Assembly (NCBI GenBank): GCA_963826055.1
Contig: CAWGVO010000005.1
Coordinates: 62,001 to 126,000 of the forward strand
Length of the DNA: 64,000 nucleotides
Source of the DNA: JBBDMC01 sp963826055
GTDB taxonomy: Bacteria > Pseudomonadota > Alphaproteobacteria > Rhizobiales > Kaistiaceae
Reading direction: 5' to 3'
In this document: positions 8,780 to 15,861 of the stretch, piece after piece
Layout: each line of letters starts with the position of its first letter
How positions within the stretch are numbered: position 1 is the first letter of the stretch
Translations under genes and position numbers: made by a program
Notes under the pieces: generated by a model
Seen by the model: the letters and a program-made list of their open reading frames with translations, nothing else
What the model was told of the DNA's origin: nothing
Database searches by the model: none

Positions 8780-9047
8780 CGGCAACACGATGCACAACCC
8801 GATCCGCATCGACGCCGGCAAGTGCGTCAAGTGCGATCTCTGCGACTGGATCTGCCCCGGTGATCTCATCCACCACGAGGAGGGGAACCGCCAGGCGTTG
8901 CCGGTGATCGCCTACCCCGACGAGTGCTGGTACTGCGGACTGTGCCAGTCGGTCTGCCCGGTCGATGCAATCACCGTCGTGTTTCCCGAAGCCATGATCC
9001 ACTGCCGCACAGACACGACAACCCTGCTCGGCAAGATCGTGGAATAA
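8769..9047 (+). CDS. AprB-like 2[4Fe-4S] ferredoxin
   Basis: A 92-residue ferredoxin with two complete cluster motifs, KCVKCDLCDWICPG near residues 18-31 and CWYCGLCQSVCPVDAI near residues 56-71. The eight cysteines are spaced for two [4Fe-4S] clusters. The spacing and the Trp residues near the clusters resemble the AprB beta subunit of APS reductase and its relatives, although the C-terminal tail is short. It starts eleven bases inside the end of the flavoprotein gene, which implies translational coupling. Its likely role is to carry electrons to or from that flavoprotein. Confidence 0.85.
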   Translation: MSADGNTMHNPIRIDAGKCVKCDLCDWICPGDLIHHEEGNRQALPVIAYPDECWYCGLCQSVCPVDAITVVFPEAMIHCRTDTTTLLGKIVE

Positions 9048-9074
9048 GGCGGCCCGGGAGGAGCCGACGAAGTC

Positions 9075-10598
9075 ATGCTGCAAGCGATCGGCGCCGGATT
9101 TGTTTCGCTGCTGACCCCCGAGGCGGCGGTCTTCATGACCATCGGCGTCGTTTACGGGCTGATGGTTGGCATCCTGCCCGGCCTCGGCGGCATCGTGGCG
9201 ATGGCGCTCCTGCTTCCGTTTGCCCACGGCTACGATCCGGTCGCGACATTGGCGCTACTGCTCGGCGCCCATATCGCCACCATCTGGGGCAGTTCGGTCA
9301 CTTCGATCCTGTTTCGGGTACCGGGCGCCGCCAAGAGCCTTGCCCTGATCTTCGACGGCTACCCGATGACCCAGCGCGGCGAGGCGAGCCGTGCGCTCGG
9401 TGCCTCCGCCACCGCCGCGCTTCTCGGCGGTCTCGCCGGTGCCGTGTTCCTCGCCGTATCGATCCCCATCGTCCGCCCGCTCATGCTGGCGCTGGGCTCC
9501 GCCGAATACCTGATGATGGCCCTGTGGGGCCTGACCATCATCGCCACCTTCTCCGAGGGTTCGCTGCCCAAGGGCCTGATCGCGGCCTGTGGCGGCATCA
9601 TCCTCGCCATGGTCGGCATGGACCCGGTAACGGGCACGCCGCGCTTCTGGTTCGGCAACGTGTTTCTTCTCGACGGCATCTCGTTCCCGGTCGCCATGAT
9701 CGGCCTCTTCGCCGTTGCCGAGATGATGAAGCTCTACGTCAAGGGTGGCGCCATCGTCGAACGCGATGTCGGCGGCGAGACCAGCTCGGTGATGGAAGGC
9801 GTGCGCGACGCGTTTCGGCATTGGTGGCTGGTGGCGCGCTCGAGCCTGCTCGGCGTGTGGATTGGCGTCCTGCCCGGAATCGGCGCCAGCGTCGGCGGCA
9901 TCGCCGCCTACGCCCAGGCCGTCCAGACCTCCCGCGACAGCGAGAATTTTGGCAAGGGCGACGTGCGCGGCGTCATCGCTCCCGACGCCACCCTCGGCGC
10001 CAACGAGGGCGGCGGCCTGATGCCGACGCTTGCCTTCGGGATTCCCGGCGGCGAGAGCATGGCGATTCTGCTGGTCGCTTTTTACGGCCTCGGCATCGTG
10101 CCGGGCCCCCAGATGCTGACCAGTCACCTCGACATCGTTTTCGCGATGATGTGGATCATCGTGATTGCCAACGTCTTCACCACCGCGATCGGCCTGGGCA
10201 TCTCGCGATATCTGGCGCGCCTGCCGGCGCTCAATCCCAATCTCATGATCCCGCTGGTGATCTCGGTCTGCTTCATGGGGGCCTTCGCCACCCGCGGTCA
10301 GATCGAGGACGTGATCGTCGTGGCGGTGTTCGGCGCTCTCGGCTTCTTCATGGACCGCTACCACTACTCGCGAGCCGATCTGGTGATCGGCATGGTGCTG
10401 GCGGACATGATCGAACGCAACCTGCATATCTCGCTCACCCTCTACGGCGACGGGTTCCTGCTGGTCAGGCCGGTCGCGCTGGCGATGTTCGTCTTCGTCA
10501 TACTGACGACGGCGATGCCGTTCTATCGCAACTGGAGGCGCCGCCGCGTCACGACCGGGGCGAACCGGCCGGCCAGCGCCGGAGGAGACGCGCGATGA
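9075..10598 (+). CDS. tctA: Tripartite tricarboxylate transporter, large permease TctA
   Basis: A 507-residue integral membrane protein with about 11-12 hydrophobic segments, matching the TctA (DUF112) family. Signature stretches include GILPGLGGIVAMALLLPF near the N-terminus and its repeat GVLPGIGASVGGIAAYAQA in the middle, plus DATLGANEGGGLMPTLAFGIPGGESMA. It imports carboxylates using an ion gradient together with TctB and the periplasmic TctC. ATG 9075 follows GGAGGAG. It overlaps tctB by four bases. The order A-B-C differs from the usual C-B-A. Confidence 0.95.
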   Translation: MLQAIGAGFVSLLTPEAAVFMTIGVVYGLMVGILPGLGGIVAMALLLPFAHGYDPVATLALLLGAHIATIWGSSVTSILFRVPGAAKSLALIFDGYPMTQRGEASRALGASATAALLGGLAGAVFLAVSIPIVRPLMLALGSAEYLMMALWGLTIIATFSEGSLPKGLIAACGGIILAMVGMDPVTGTPRFWFGNVFLLDGISFPVAMIGLFAVAEMMKLYVKGGAIVERDVGGETSSVMEGVRDAFRHWWLVARSSLLGVWIGVLPGIGASVGGIAAYAQAVQTSRDSENFGKGDVRGVIAPDATLGANEGGGLMPTLAFGIPGGESMAILLVAFYGLGIVPGPQMLTSHLDIVFAMMWIIVIANVFTTAIGLGISRYLARLPALNPNLMIPLVISVCFMGAFATRGQIEDVIVVAVFGALGFFMDRYHYSRADLVIGMVLADMIERNLHISLTLYGDGFLLVRPVALAMFVFVILTTAMPFYRNWRRRRVTTGANRPASAGGDAR

Positions 10599-11149
10599 GC
10601 CGCCGCCTCCAGGAAAATATCGTTATCCTCTTTCTGCTGGCGTTCTTCGTCGTGGTTCTGGTGACCAGCCTCGGCTACGGCCCGCGCACCAGGCTCGTTC
10701 CCGTCCCGATCGCGGCGCTCGCTATCGCGCTGATCGTGTTCCAGTTCATCTGGCAGAATTTCCGCGCCGCCGACGACCTCAACGTCGATCTGCTCGAGGT
10801 GTTGACCGGGCGCGGCGAAAAATCGGACGCGGGGCCCGCCGACGGCCCCGCTCAGCAACCCGGCGCGGCGGCACCCGCGGAGTGGCAGCGCATCGTGATC
10901 GCCTTCGCCATGGTGGCGGTATTCGTGGCGATGACCCTCGCGATCGGCCCGATCCCGACGATCTTCCTGTTCACCGGCGCTTACCTGAAGCTGAGCGGAC
11001 ATTTCCGGTTGGGCAAGGCGACGCTCTATGCGGCGCTTTTCACGCTCGCCACGTACCTCATGTTCGTCCAGGTCCTGCACCTGCAGCTTTACCACGGCTA
11101 CCTGGAGCCGTTGGCGGATTTCCTCCGTCGATTGACCCGGATGGGCTGA
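10595..11149 (+). CDS. tctB: Tripartite tricarboxylate transporter, small permease TctB
   Basis: A 184-residue membrane protein with four hydrophobic helices: about residues 8-25, 37-53, 104-125 and 137-160. A hydrophilic loop rich in Gly, Pro and Ala lies between the second and third. This is the usual TctB topology. It starts in an ATGA overlap with the tctA stop, preceded by GGAGGAG, so it is translationally coupled. It assists TctA in the inner membrane. The family is weakly conserved, and identity rests largely on size, topology and position. Confidence 0.88.
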   Translation: MSRRLQENIVILFLLAFFVVVLVTSLGYGPRTRLVPVPIAALAIALIVFQFIWQNFRAADDLNVDLLEVLTGRGEKSDAGPADGPAQQPGAAAPAEWQRIVIAFAMVAVFVAMTLAIGPIPTIFLFTGAYLKLSGHFRLGKATLYAALFTLATYLMFVQVLHLQLYHGYLEPLADFLRRLTRMG

Positions 11150-11206
11150 TCGACGGGCAATGCGTGGTCAATAACCAGAAACGATGTCAAACGGAGGAAG
11201 AGCAAG

Positions 11207-12226
11207 ATGAAAAGACTTCGTACTTTGGCCGTGACGGCGCTGGCTGGGCTGGCGCTCATCGTCGCGGCAGGCACGAGCCCATCGAAGGCCGCGGACGACT
11301 ACTTCAAGGGCAAGGTCATCCAGCTGATCCTGCCCAACAGCGCCAGCGGCGAGATGGGGCGCTACGCCACCATGTTCGCGCCCTACATCGCCAAGTACGC
11401 CGGTGCCGACGAAGTCCGCGTCAACGTCATGACCGGCGGCGGCGGCGTCAAGGGCACCAACTTTCTCTGGTTTCAGAAGCCGGACGGTCTGACCATCGGC
11501 TTCACCAGCGTGCCGGCGCTGATCCTTGCCCAGCTTTCCGGTAGCGAGGCGGTGCAGTTCGACACCACCAAGCTCACCTACCTCGGCCGCGCCGCGACCG
11601 AGCCGCGTGGCCTGCTCGTCGGCACCAAATCGGGCATCAAGAATGTCGACGACCTCAAGAAGCTCGATCGGGAGTTCGTGTTCCCGACCCAGGGCACCGA
11701 CGAGGACTTCTACACCATGGCGATCCTGTCGGATTCACTGGGCTTCAAGCTGAAGCCGGTGACCGGCTATGAGGGTCAGGCTGATACCGCGCTCGCCTTG
11801 ATCAAGGGCGACGGCGACGGCCTCATCACCGCGACGCGTACCGCCAAGTCGATGATCGACTCCGGCGACATGCACCCGATCCTCAGCGTCTGGGCCGAGC
11901 GCGATCCCAACTATCCCGACGTGCCGAGCGCGCTTGAGGTGGTCGATGGTCCGCAGAAGAACGCGGTGCAGGCGATCGTCAACATGCTGTCCATGCACCG
12001 CGGCTTCTTCGGCCCGGCGGGCATGGACCCCGACGCAACCCGCATCCTGCGCGACGCGATCACGAAAGCGGCCGCCGACCCGGAGCTGGTCAAGGCCGCG
12101 CAGGACGCCGGCATGGTTCTCCTGCCGTCGCCGGGTGACGTGGAGCAGAAGAAGATCGAGCAGATCACCACCGCGAGTGCCGCCATCGTGCCGGTGCTCA
12201 AGGCGGCTCTGAAAAATATCCAGTAG
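11207..12226 (+). CDS. tctC: Tripartite tricarboxylate transporter, periplasmic receptor TctC (Bug family)
   Basis: A 339-residue solute-binding protein with a clear signal peptide (MKRLRTLAVTALAGLALIVAAG, cleavage near SKAADD). The mature protein opens with YFKGKVIQLILPNSASGE, the usual TctC/Bug start. The ligand loop differs from the common glycine-rich form, so a non-citrate ligand is likely. It delivers substrate to TctAB and so feeds the flavoprotein-ferredoxin pair upstream. A palindromic repeat directly follows the stop, and a strong intrinsic terminator is found 133 bases further on. Confidence 0.9.
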   Translation: MKRLRTLAVTALAGLALIVAAGTSPSKAADDYFKGKVIQLILPNSASGEMGRYATMFAPYIAKYAGADEVRVNVMTGGGGVKGTNFLWFQKPDGLTIGFTSVPALILAQLSGSEAVQFDTTKLTYLGRAATEPRGLLVGTKSGIKNVDDLKKLDREFVFPTQGTDEDFYTMAILSDSLGFKLKPVTGYEGQADTALALIKGDGDGLITATRTAKSMIDSGDMHPILSVWAERDPNYPDVPSALEVVDGPQKNAVQAIVNMLSMHRGFFGPAGMDPDATRILRDAITKAAADPELVKAAQDAGMVLLPSPGDVEQKKIEQITTASAAIVPVLKAALKNIQ

Positions 12227-12227
12227 G

Positions 12228-12275
12228 GCAACTCCGGGAAAAGTGGATTCCACGTTTTCGTCCGGAGCTGCGCGA
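12228..12275. repeat. Intergenic palindromic repeat, copy 2
   Basis: Begins two bases after the tctC stop. It shows GGGAAAAGTGGATTCC followed by TTTTCGTCCGGAGCTGC and can fold as a long imperfect hairpin. It shares its core with copies at 3886, 14959 and 23111. Confidence 0.75.
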
Positions 12276-12358
12276 AAACAAGCAGTGGAGCGGGTCATCG
12301 ACTTGAATAGATGACCCGCCCTGGCGTCCGCACCATCTCCCTCCAGGACGCACTGCGG

Positions 12359-12400
12359 GGGCCCGCCCGGTAAACCGAACCGGCTGGGCCCTCTTTTTTT
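12359..12400 (+). terminator. Intrinsic terminator after tctC
   Basis: Two 13-base arms (12359-12371 and 12379-12391) pair at 11 of 13 positions, opening with GGGCCC and closing with GGGCCC. A run of T follows at 12394-12400. This is the clearest rho-independent terminator on the plus strand here and separates the tct operon from the collagen-like gene. Confidence 0.85.
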
Positions 12401-12540
12401 GCGCCGACACCGCCAGCCGAACATCGCGATCCGAGTTTGGACACGTTCTTGTGGTCCACGGAAAACAGGGGTCGGCGAATCGCGCACCCCTCGCGTGCGA
12501 TTCGTGTCGCCGCGCATCTTGATCTGGAGGAGGGCATTAC

Positions 12541-12936
12541 ATGGATTGGTGGAGGGACAAGTTCGTGCCCGGCTTCATCGCCGGCATCGTTCTGTTCGTT
12601 CTGTTGTGGATATGGAGCGCGGCGAGCGGCGGCCAGGTCGTGTCGATGTTCGGCGGCGTCACCAACGCGCAGTTGACCGATGCCATTGCCAACATCGAGG
12701 CCAAGCCCGGGCCCGCCGGCCCGGCCGGACCTCAAGGTGCCCAAGGGCCCGCGGGCACCCTCGGTCCACAGGGCCCCGCCGGGCCGCCTGGCACTCAAGG
12801 TCCGCAAGGCGCCAAAGGCGACGTCGGTCCCCAGGGACCGAAGGGTGACGCCGGCCCAGCGGGTCCGCGCGGTGAGGCCGGTCCCCAGGGCGCGCAAGGC
12901 GCACCCGGCCAGTCCGCACCGCCGGCGCCGCAATAG
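12541..12936 (+). CDS. Membrane-anchored collagen-like protein
   Basis: A 131-residue protein with a short charged N-terminus, one transmembrane helix at about residues 11-27, a linker of about 25 residues, and about 22 uninterrupted Gly-X-Y triplets from residue 57 to 124. Many triplets are GPA, GPQ or GAQ, as in bacterial collagen-like proteins, and such repeats can form a triple helix. The protein ends in a Pro/Ala tail without a globular domain. GGAGGAGGG precedes the ATG. Function is unknown. The topology suggests an inner-membrane anchor with a rigid periplasmic stalk. It stands alone between a terminator and a small gene. Confidence 0.8.
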   Translation: MDWWRDKFVPGFIAGIVLFVLLWIWSAASGGQVVSMFGGVTNAQLTDAIANIEAKPGPAGPAGPQGAQGPAGTLGPQGPAGPPGTQGPQGAKGDVGPQGPKGDAGPAGPRGEAGPQGAQGAPGQSAPPAPQ

Positions 12937-13050
12937 GTCATTCCCGGCGGCCGGCACCGGCCGGCCGCCGACCCGTTAACGCGCGGTTAACCCTGAATGC
13001 ATACCTGATCGTCAACACGGGAAATGCGGCTGGGGGACGGGTGTCGCAAC

Positions 13051-13251
13051 ATGAGTGACGATATGGCTCACGTACAGGTCCTTCCCGACAACACCGACGC
13101 GCTGGTGCTATCGCCCGCGTCTCCTCAGGCACTGGCCTCCATTGTTCCCGTCATGGCCTGGGCCGGCGAAACTGAGGAAGAGGCGCTGAAGCGGTACGGT
13201 ATCGACAACGATCGTCCCGGCGCCGAGATCGTCTTCCTGCACCTGAACTGA
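13051..13251 (+). CDS. Small hypothetical protein
   Basis: A 66-residue acidic protein beginning MSDDMAHVQV. An alternative in-frame ATG at 13024 would add nine residues. The sequence contains no recognised motif, membrane segment or signal peptide. The C-terminal half (ETEEEALKRYGIDNDRPGAE) has the look of a compact soluble domain. A G-rich stretch (13031-13041) upstream could act as a ribosome site for the later start. It lies upstream of amtB in the same direction with a 140-base gap, so co-transcription is uncertain. I do not recognise the family. Confidence 0.5.
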   Translation: MSDDMAHVQVLPDNTDALVLSPASPQALASIVPVMAWAGETEEEALKRYGIDNDRPGAEIVFLHLN

Positions 13252-13374
13252 CAGCCGCGTCCACAAACACCCGACTGCCCCCGCAACATCGCCCGGCCCG
13301 CGTATTCCGCCTCGGCCGAACGGATCAGGATTGCCTTCCGGCCGCGCATTTGCTCAAAAAGCGGGCATGCAGAC

Positions 13375-13385
13375 GGGGGGGGGGG
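13375..13385 (+). promoter_or_regulatory. Homopolymeric G11 tract at the amtB ribosome-binding position
   Basis: Eleven consecutive G residues end six bases before the amtB ATG (13392) and occupy the place of the Shine-Dalgarno sequence. Length changes by slippage would alter the strength or spacing of the site without shifting the reading frame. The tract could also be an assembly-sensitive homopolymer. Confidence 0.6.
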
Positions 13386-13391
13386 TATCGC

Positions 13392-14603
13392 ATGATCGAC
13401 TCGGGCGACACGGCGTGGATGCTCACGTCCACGGCGCTGGTACTTTTCATGACATTGCCGGGGCTCGCGCTTTTCTATGGCGGCCTGGTGCAGTCCCGAA
13501 ACGCGCTTTCGGTGCTGGTGCACTGCATGGCAATCGCCTGCTTGGCCTCCCTGCTCTGGTTCGCTGGCGCCTATAGCATCGCCTTCAGTCAGGGCACCGG
13601 CCTGTTCGGGGGTTTGAGTGACGCTTTCCTCGCCGGGATGGCACGCGGCGCGGTGCATCCGGGCACCGGCATTCCCGCATCCGTGTTTTTCATGTTCCAG
13701 ATGACGTTCGCCATCATCACCCCGGCGCTGGTCGTGGGCGCGTACGTCGAGCGCATCCGGTTCGGGGCCGTGCTCCTTTTCTCCGCGCTCTGGCTCGTCG
13801 TCGTCTACGCACCGGTGGCCCACTGGGTCTGGGGCGGCGGCTGGCTCGCCGCGATGGGCATCATGGATTTCGCCGGCGGCATCGTCGTCCACGTCACCGC
13901 CGGCGTCTCGGCGCTGGTGGCCGCCTGGATTCTCGGCAGCCGTCGCGGTTTCCCGCACCAGATCAATCCTCCACACGCGCCGTGGATGGTCATGGTGGGG
14001 GCTTCGATGCTGTGGGTCGGCTGGTTCGGGTTCAACGCCGGCAGCGCCGTGGCAGCCGGCGCGGATGCCGGCATGGCGATGCTGGTGACCCACTTGTCCG
14101 CCGCGACCGCCTCGCTGGTCTGGCTCGCAACCGAATGGTTCCGCTACGGAAAGCCGAGCATGGTCGGCCTGGTCACGGGTACCATCGCCGGACTGGCGAC
14201 GGTCACACCGGCGTCCGGCTACATCGGTCCGATCGGCGGGGTCATTCTCGGCCTCGCCGGGGGCGTCGTGTGCTACTTCGCGGTCAACCTGGTCAAGCAC
14301 GTGATGAAGGTGGATGATTCGCTGGATGTCCTGGCAGTGCATGGCTGCGGCGGCGCGACCGGAACGTTGCTGACCGCGGTCCTGGCTCTGCCGGTCTTTG
14401 CCGGCGTCGGCATCGGCAATGCTCTCGGCACCCAGTTCGCCGTTCAGCTCGCGGGCGTCGTTGCGGCAGGTCTCTGGTCGGCAATCGCCACTTTCGCGCT
14501 GATCAAGCTTACCCAGGCCCTCGTTGGACTGCGCGTCTCCGAGGAAGAGGAACTCGCCGGCCTCGACCAGGTTGCCCACGGTGAGTCCGCTTACAAGCTC
14601 TAG
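13392..14603 (+). CDS. amtB: Ammonium transporter
   Basis: A 403-residue Amt/MEP/Rh family channel with 11 transmembrane helices expected and no cleavable leader. Family stretches visible include GLALFYGGLVQSRNALS near the N-terminus, MLWVGWFGFNAGSA in the middle, and the pore histidine regions VHVTAG and LAVHGCGGATG. It moves ammonium across the inner membrane. The ATG at 13392 is preferred to one 42 bases upstream because the upstream extension is basic and unlike the family. glnK follows 18 bases later, the reverse of the usual glnK-amtB order but functionally the same pair. Confidence 0.95.
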   Translation: MIDSGDTAWMLTSTALVLFMTLPGLALFYGGLVQSRNALSVLVHCMAIACLASLLWFAGAYSIAFSQGTGLFGGLSDAFLAGMARGAVHPGTGIPASVFFMFQMTFAIITPALVVGAYVERIRFGAVLLFSALWLVVVYAPVAHWVWGGGWLAAMGIMDFAGGIVVHVTAGVSALVAAWILGSRRGFPHQINPPHAPWMVMVGASMLWVGWFGFNAGSAVAAGADAGMAMLVTHLSAATASLVWLATEWFRYGKPSMVGLVTGTIAGLATVTPASGYIGPIGGVILGLAGGVVCYFAVNLVKHVMKVDDSLDVLAVHGCGGATGTLLTAVLALPVFAGVGIGNALGTQFAVQLAGVVAAGLWSAIATFALIKLTQALVGLRVSEEEELAGLDQVAHGESAYKL

Positions 14604-14621
14604 CCAGCAAGGAATTCGTGG

Positions 14622-14960
14622 ATGAAATTCATCATCGCTATCGTTCAGCCGCATCGCCTGGATCCGGTGCGCGACGCCCTCAATGAAATGGGTATCCACG
14701 GCATGACCGTCTCCGAAGTGAAGGGGTATGGCCGGCAGAAAGGCCACACCGAAATCTACCGGGGCACCGAGTACGAGATCAGCTACATCCCCAAGGTGAA
14801 GATCGAGGTCGCGATCGACGACGGCATCGCCGACCGCGCCATCGAAGCGATCACCGAGGCCGCCCGCACCGGCAAGATCGGGGACGGAAAGATCTTCGTC
14901 ATGGCGCTGGAGTCGGCCACGCGCATCCGCACCGGTGAAAGCGGTCCCGAGGCCCTCTAA
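14622..14960 (+). CDS. glnK: Nitrogen regulatory P-II protein GlnK
   Basis: A 112-residue P-II signalling protein of normal length. It has the T-loop with the uridylylation Tyr in RGTEYEISYIPKVK (near residue 51) and the nucleotide-binding segment TGKIGDGKIFV at residues 87-97. It senses 2-oxoglutarate and ATP/ADP and gates AmtB, which is encoded just upstream, so the two form a physical and regulatory pair. The stop codon overlaps the start of a palindromic repeat that may end the transcript. No sigma-54 promoter was seen upstream of amtB. Confidence 0.95.
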   Translation: MKFIIAIVQPHRLDPVRDALNEMGIHGMTVSEVKGYGRQKGHTEIYRGTEYEISYIPKVKIEVAIDDGIADRAIEAITEAARTGKIGDGKIFVMALESATRIRTGESGPEAL

Positions 14961-15007
14961 AGCAATTCCGGGAAAATTGGATTCCGCTTTTCCGTCCGGG
15001 ATTGCAT
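14959..15007. repeat. Intergenic palindromic repeat, copy 3
   Basis: The best copy of the family. GCAATTCCGGGAAAA and TTTTCCGTCCGGGATTGC are nearly perfect complementary arms around TTGGATTCCGC. It begins inside the glnK stop codon. Confidence 0.8.
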
Positions 15008-15096
15008 AGAAGGGTGATGGATCGGGTCGGTCGATTCCGTGAAACGATGACCCTCCGAAGGCCCGGGATCGCCGAGCTGTCACCGGAGTGCAGACG

Positions 15097-15858
15097 ATGG
15101 AATTGGATGGAACGCCGGCACTGGTCACGGGCGCCGCCTCCGGCCTCGGCGAGGCGACGGCGCGCCATCTTGCCGGCCTTGGCGCAAAGGTGGCGGTCCT
15201 CGACCGCGCCGAGCAGGCCGGGTCCGCCGTCGCCGCCGAAATCGGCGGCGTCTATTGCCCCTGCGATATCACCGACCCCGCGGGTGCCGAGGCGGCGATC
15301 GCGGCCGCCGGGGCCGCCCACGGCCCGGCGCGGATTCTGGTCAACTGCGCCGGCATCGGCGGTGCCGCCCGCATCGTCGGCCGCGACGGCCCGATGCCGC
15401 TCGACGCGTTCGCCGCGATCGTTCAGGTAAACCTTGTCGGCACCTTCAACATGCTCCGGCTCGCTTCGGCCGCGATGGCAGCGCTTCAACCGCTCGACAC
15501 CGGCGAGCGCGGCGTCGTCATCTCCACCGCCTCGGTCGCCGCCTTCGAGGGGCAGATCGGCCAGGCCGCCTACAGCGCCGCCAAGGGCGGCATCGTCTCG
15601 CTGACGCTACCCGCGGCGCGCGAGCTCGCCCGCTTCGGCATCCGCGTGCTCACCATCGCGCCGGGCCTGTTCCGCACCCCGCTGCTGGACGAGCTGCCGC
15701 CCGAGGCGCAAGAGAACCTTGCCGCTGCCATTCCGTTTCCCGCCCGCCTCGGCGCGCCGGCGGAGTTCGCCGCCCTCGTCGCCGCCATGATCGCCAACCC
15801 GTATCTCAACGGCGAGACGGTGCGCCTCGACGGCGCGCTGCGCATGCAGCCGAAGTGA
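15097..15858 (+). CDS. Short-chain dehydrogenase (3-hydroxyacyl-CoA dehydrogenase type 2-like)
   Basis: A 253-residue SDR. The NAD-binding motif is TGAASGLG near residue 12, followed by NCAGIGG, and the catalytic Ser is followed by YSAAK near residue 162. The arrangement and the C-terminal LNGETVRLDGALRMQPK match the HSD10/3-hydroxy-2-methylbutyryl-CoA dehydrogenase group, so NAD-dependent oxidation of a 3-hydroxyacyl-CoA is likely. ATG 15097 is chosen because GGAG lies eight bases before it. It converges with the feruloyl-CoA synthase gene. Together with the crotonase it could complete a beta-oxidation route for a CoA-activated phenylpropanoid. Confidence 0.85.
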   Translation: MELDGTPALVTGAASGLGEATARHLAGLGAKVAVLDRAEQAGSAVAAEIGGVYCPCDITDPAGAEAAIAAAGAAHGPARILVNCAGIGGAARIVGRDGPMPLDAFAAIVQVNLVGTFNMLRLASAAMAALQPLDTGERGVVISTASVAAFEGQIGQAAYSAAKGGIVSLTLPAARELARFGIRVLTIAPGLFRTPLLDELPPEAQENLAAAIPFPARLGAPAEFAALVAAMIANPYLNGETVRLDGALRMQPK

Positions 15859-15861
15859 ACC

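Noticed and set aside
7034..9047. Genuine APS reductase (AprBA)
   Set aside because: No sat, sulfite reductase or sulfur-oxidation genes are nearby, and the ferredoxin is short. TTT transporter linkage suggests an organic substrate.
13252..13391. Sigma-54 promoter for amtB-glnK
   Set aside because: No GG-N10-GC element with the expected context was found in the gap.
13125..15128. 667-residue minus-strand frame opposite amtB and glnK
   Set aside because: No recognisable domain, and it covers two certain genes on the other strand. Part of it translates the palindromic repeat.
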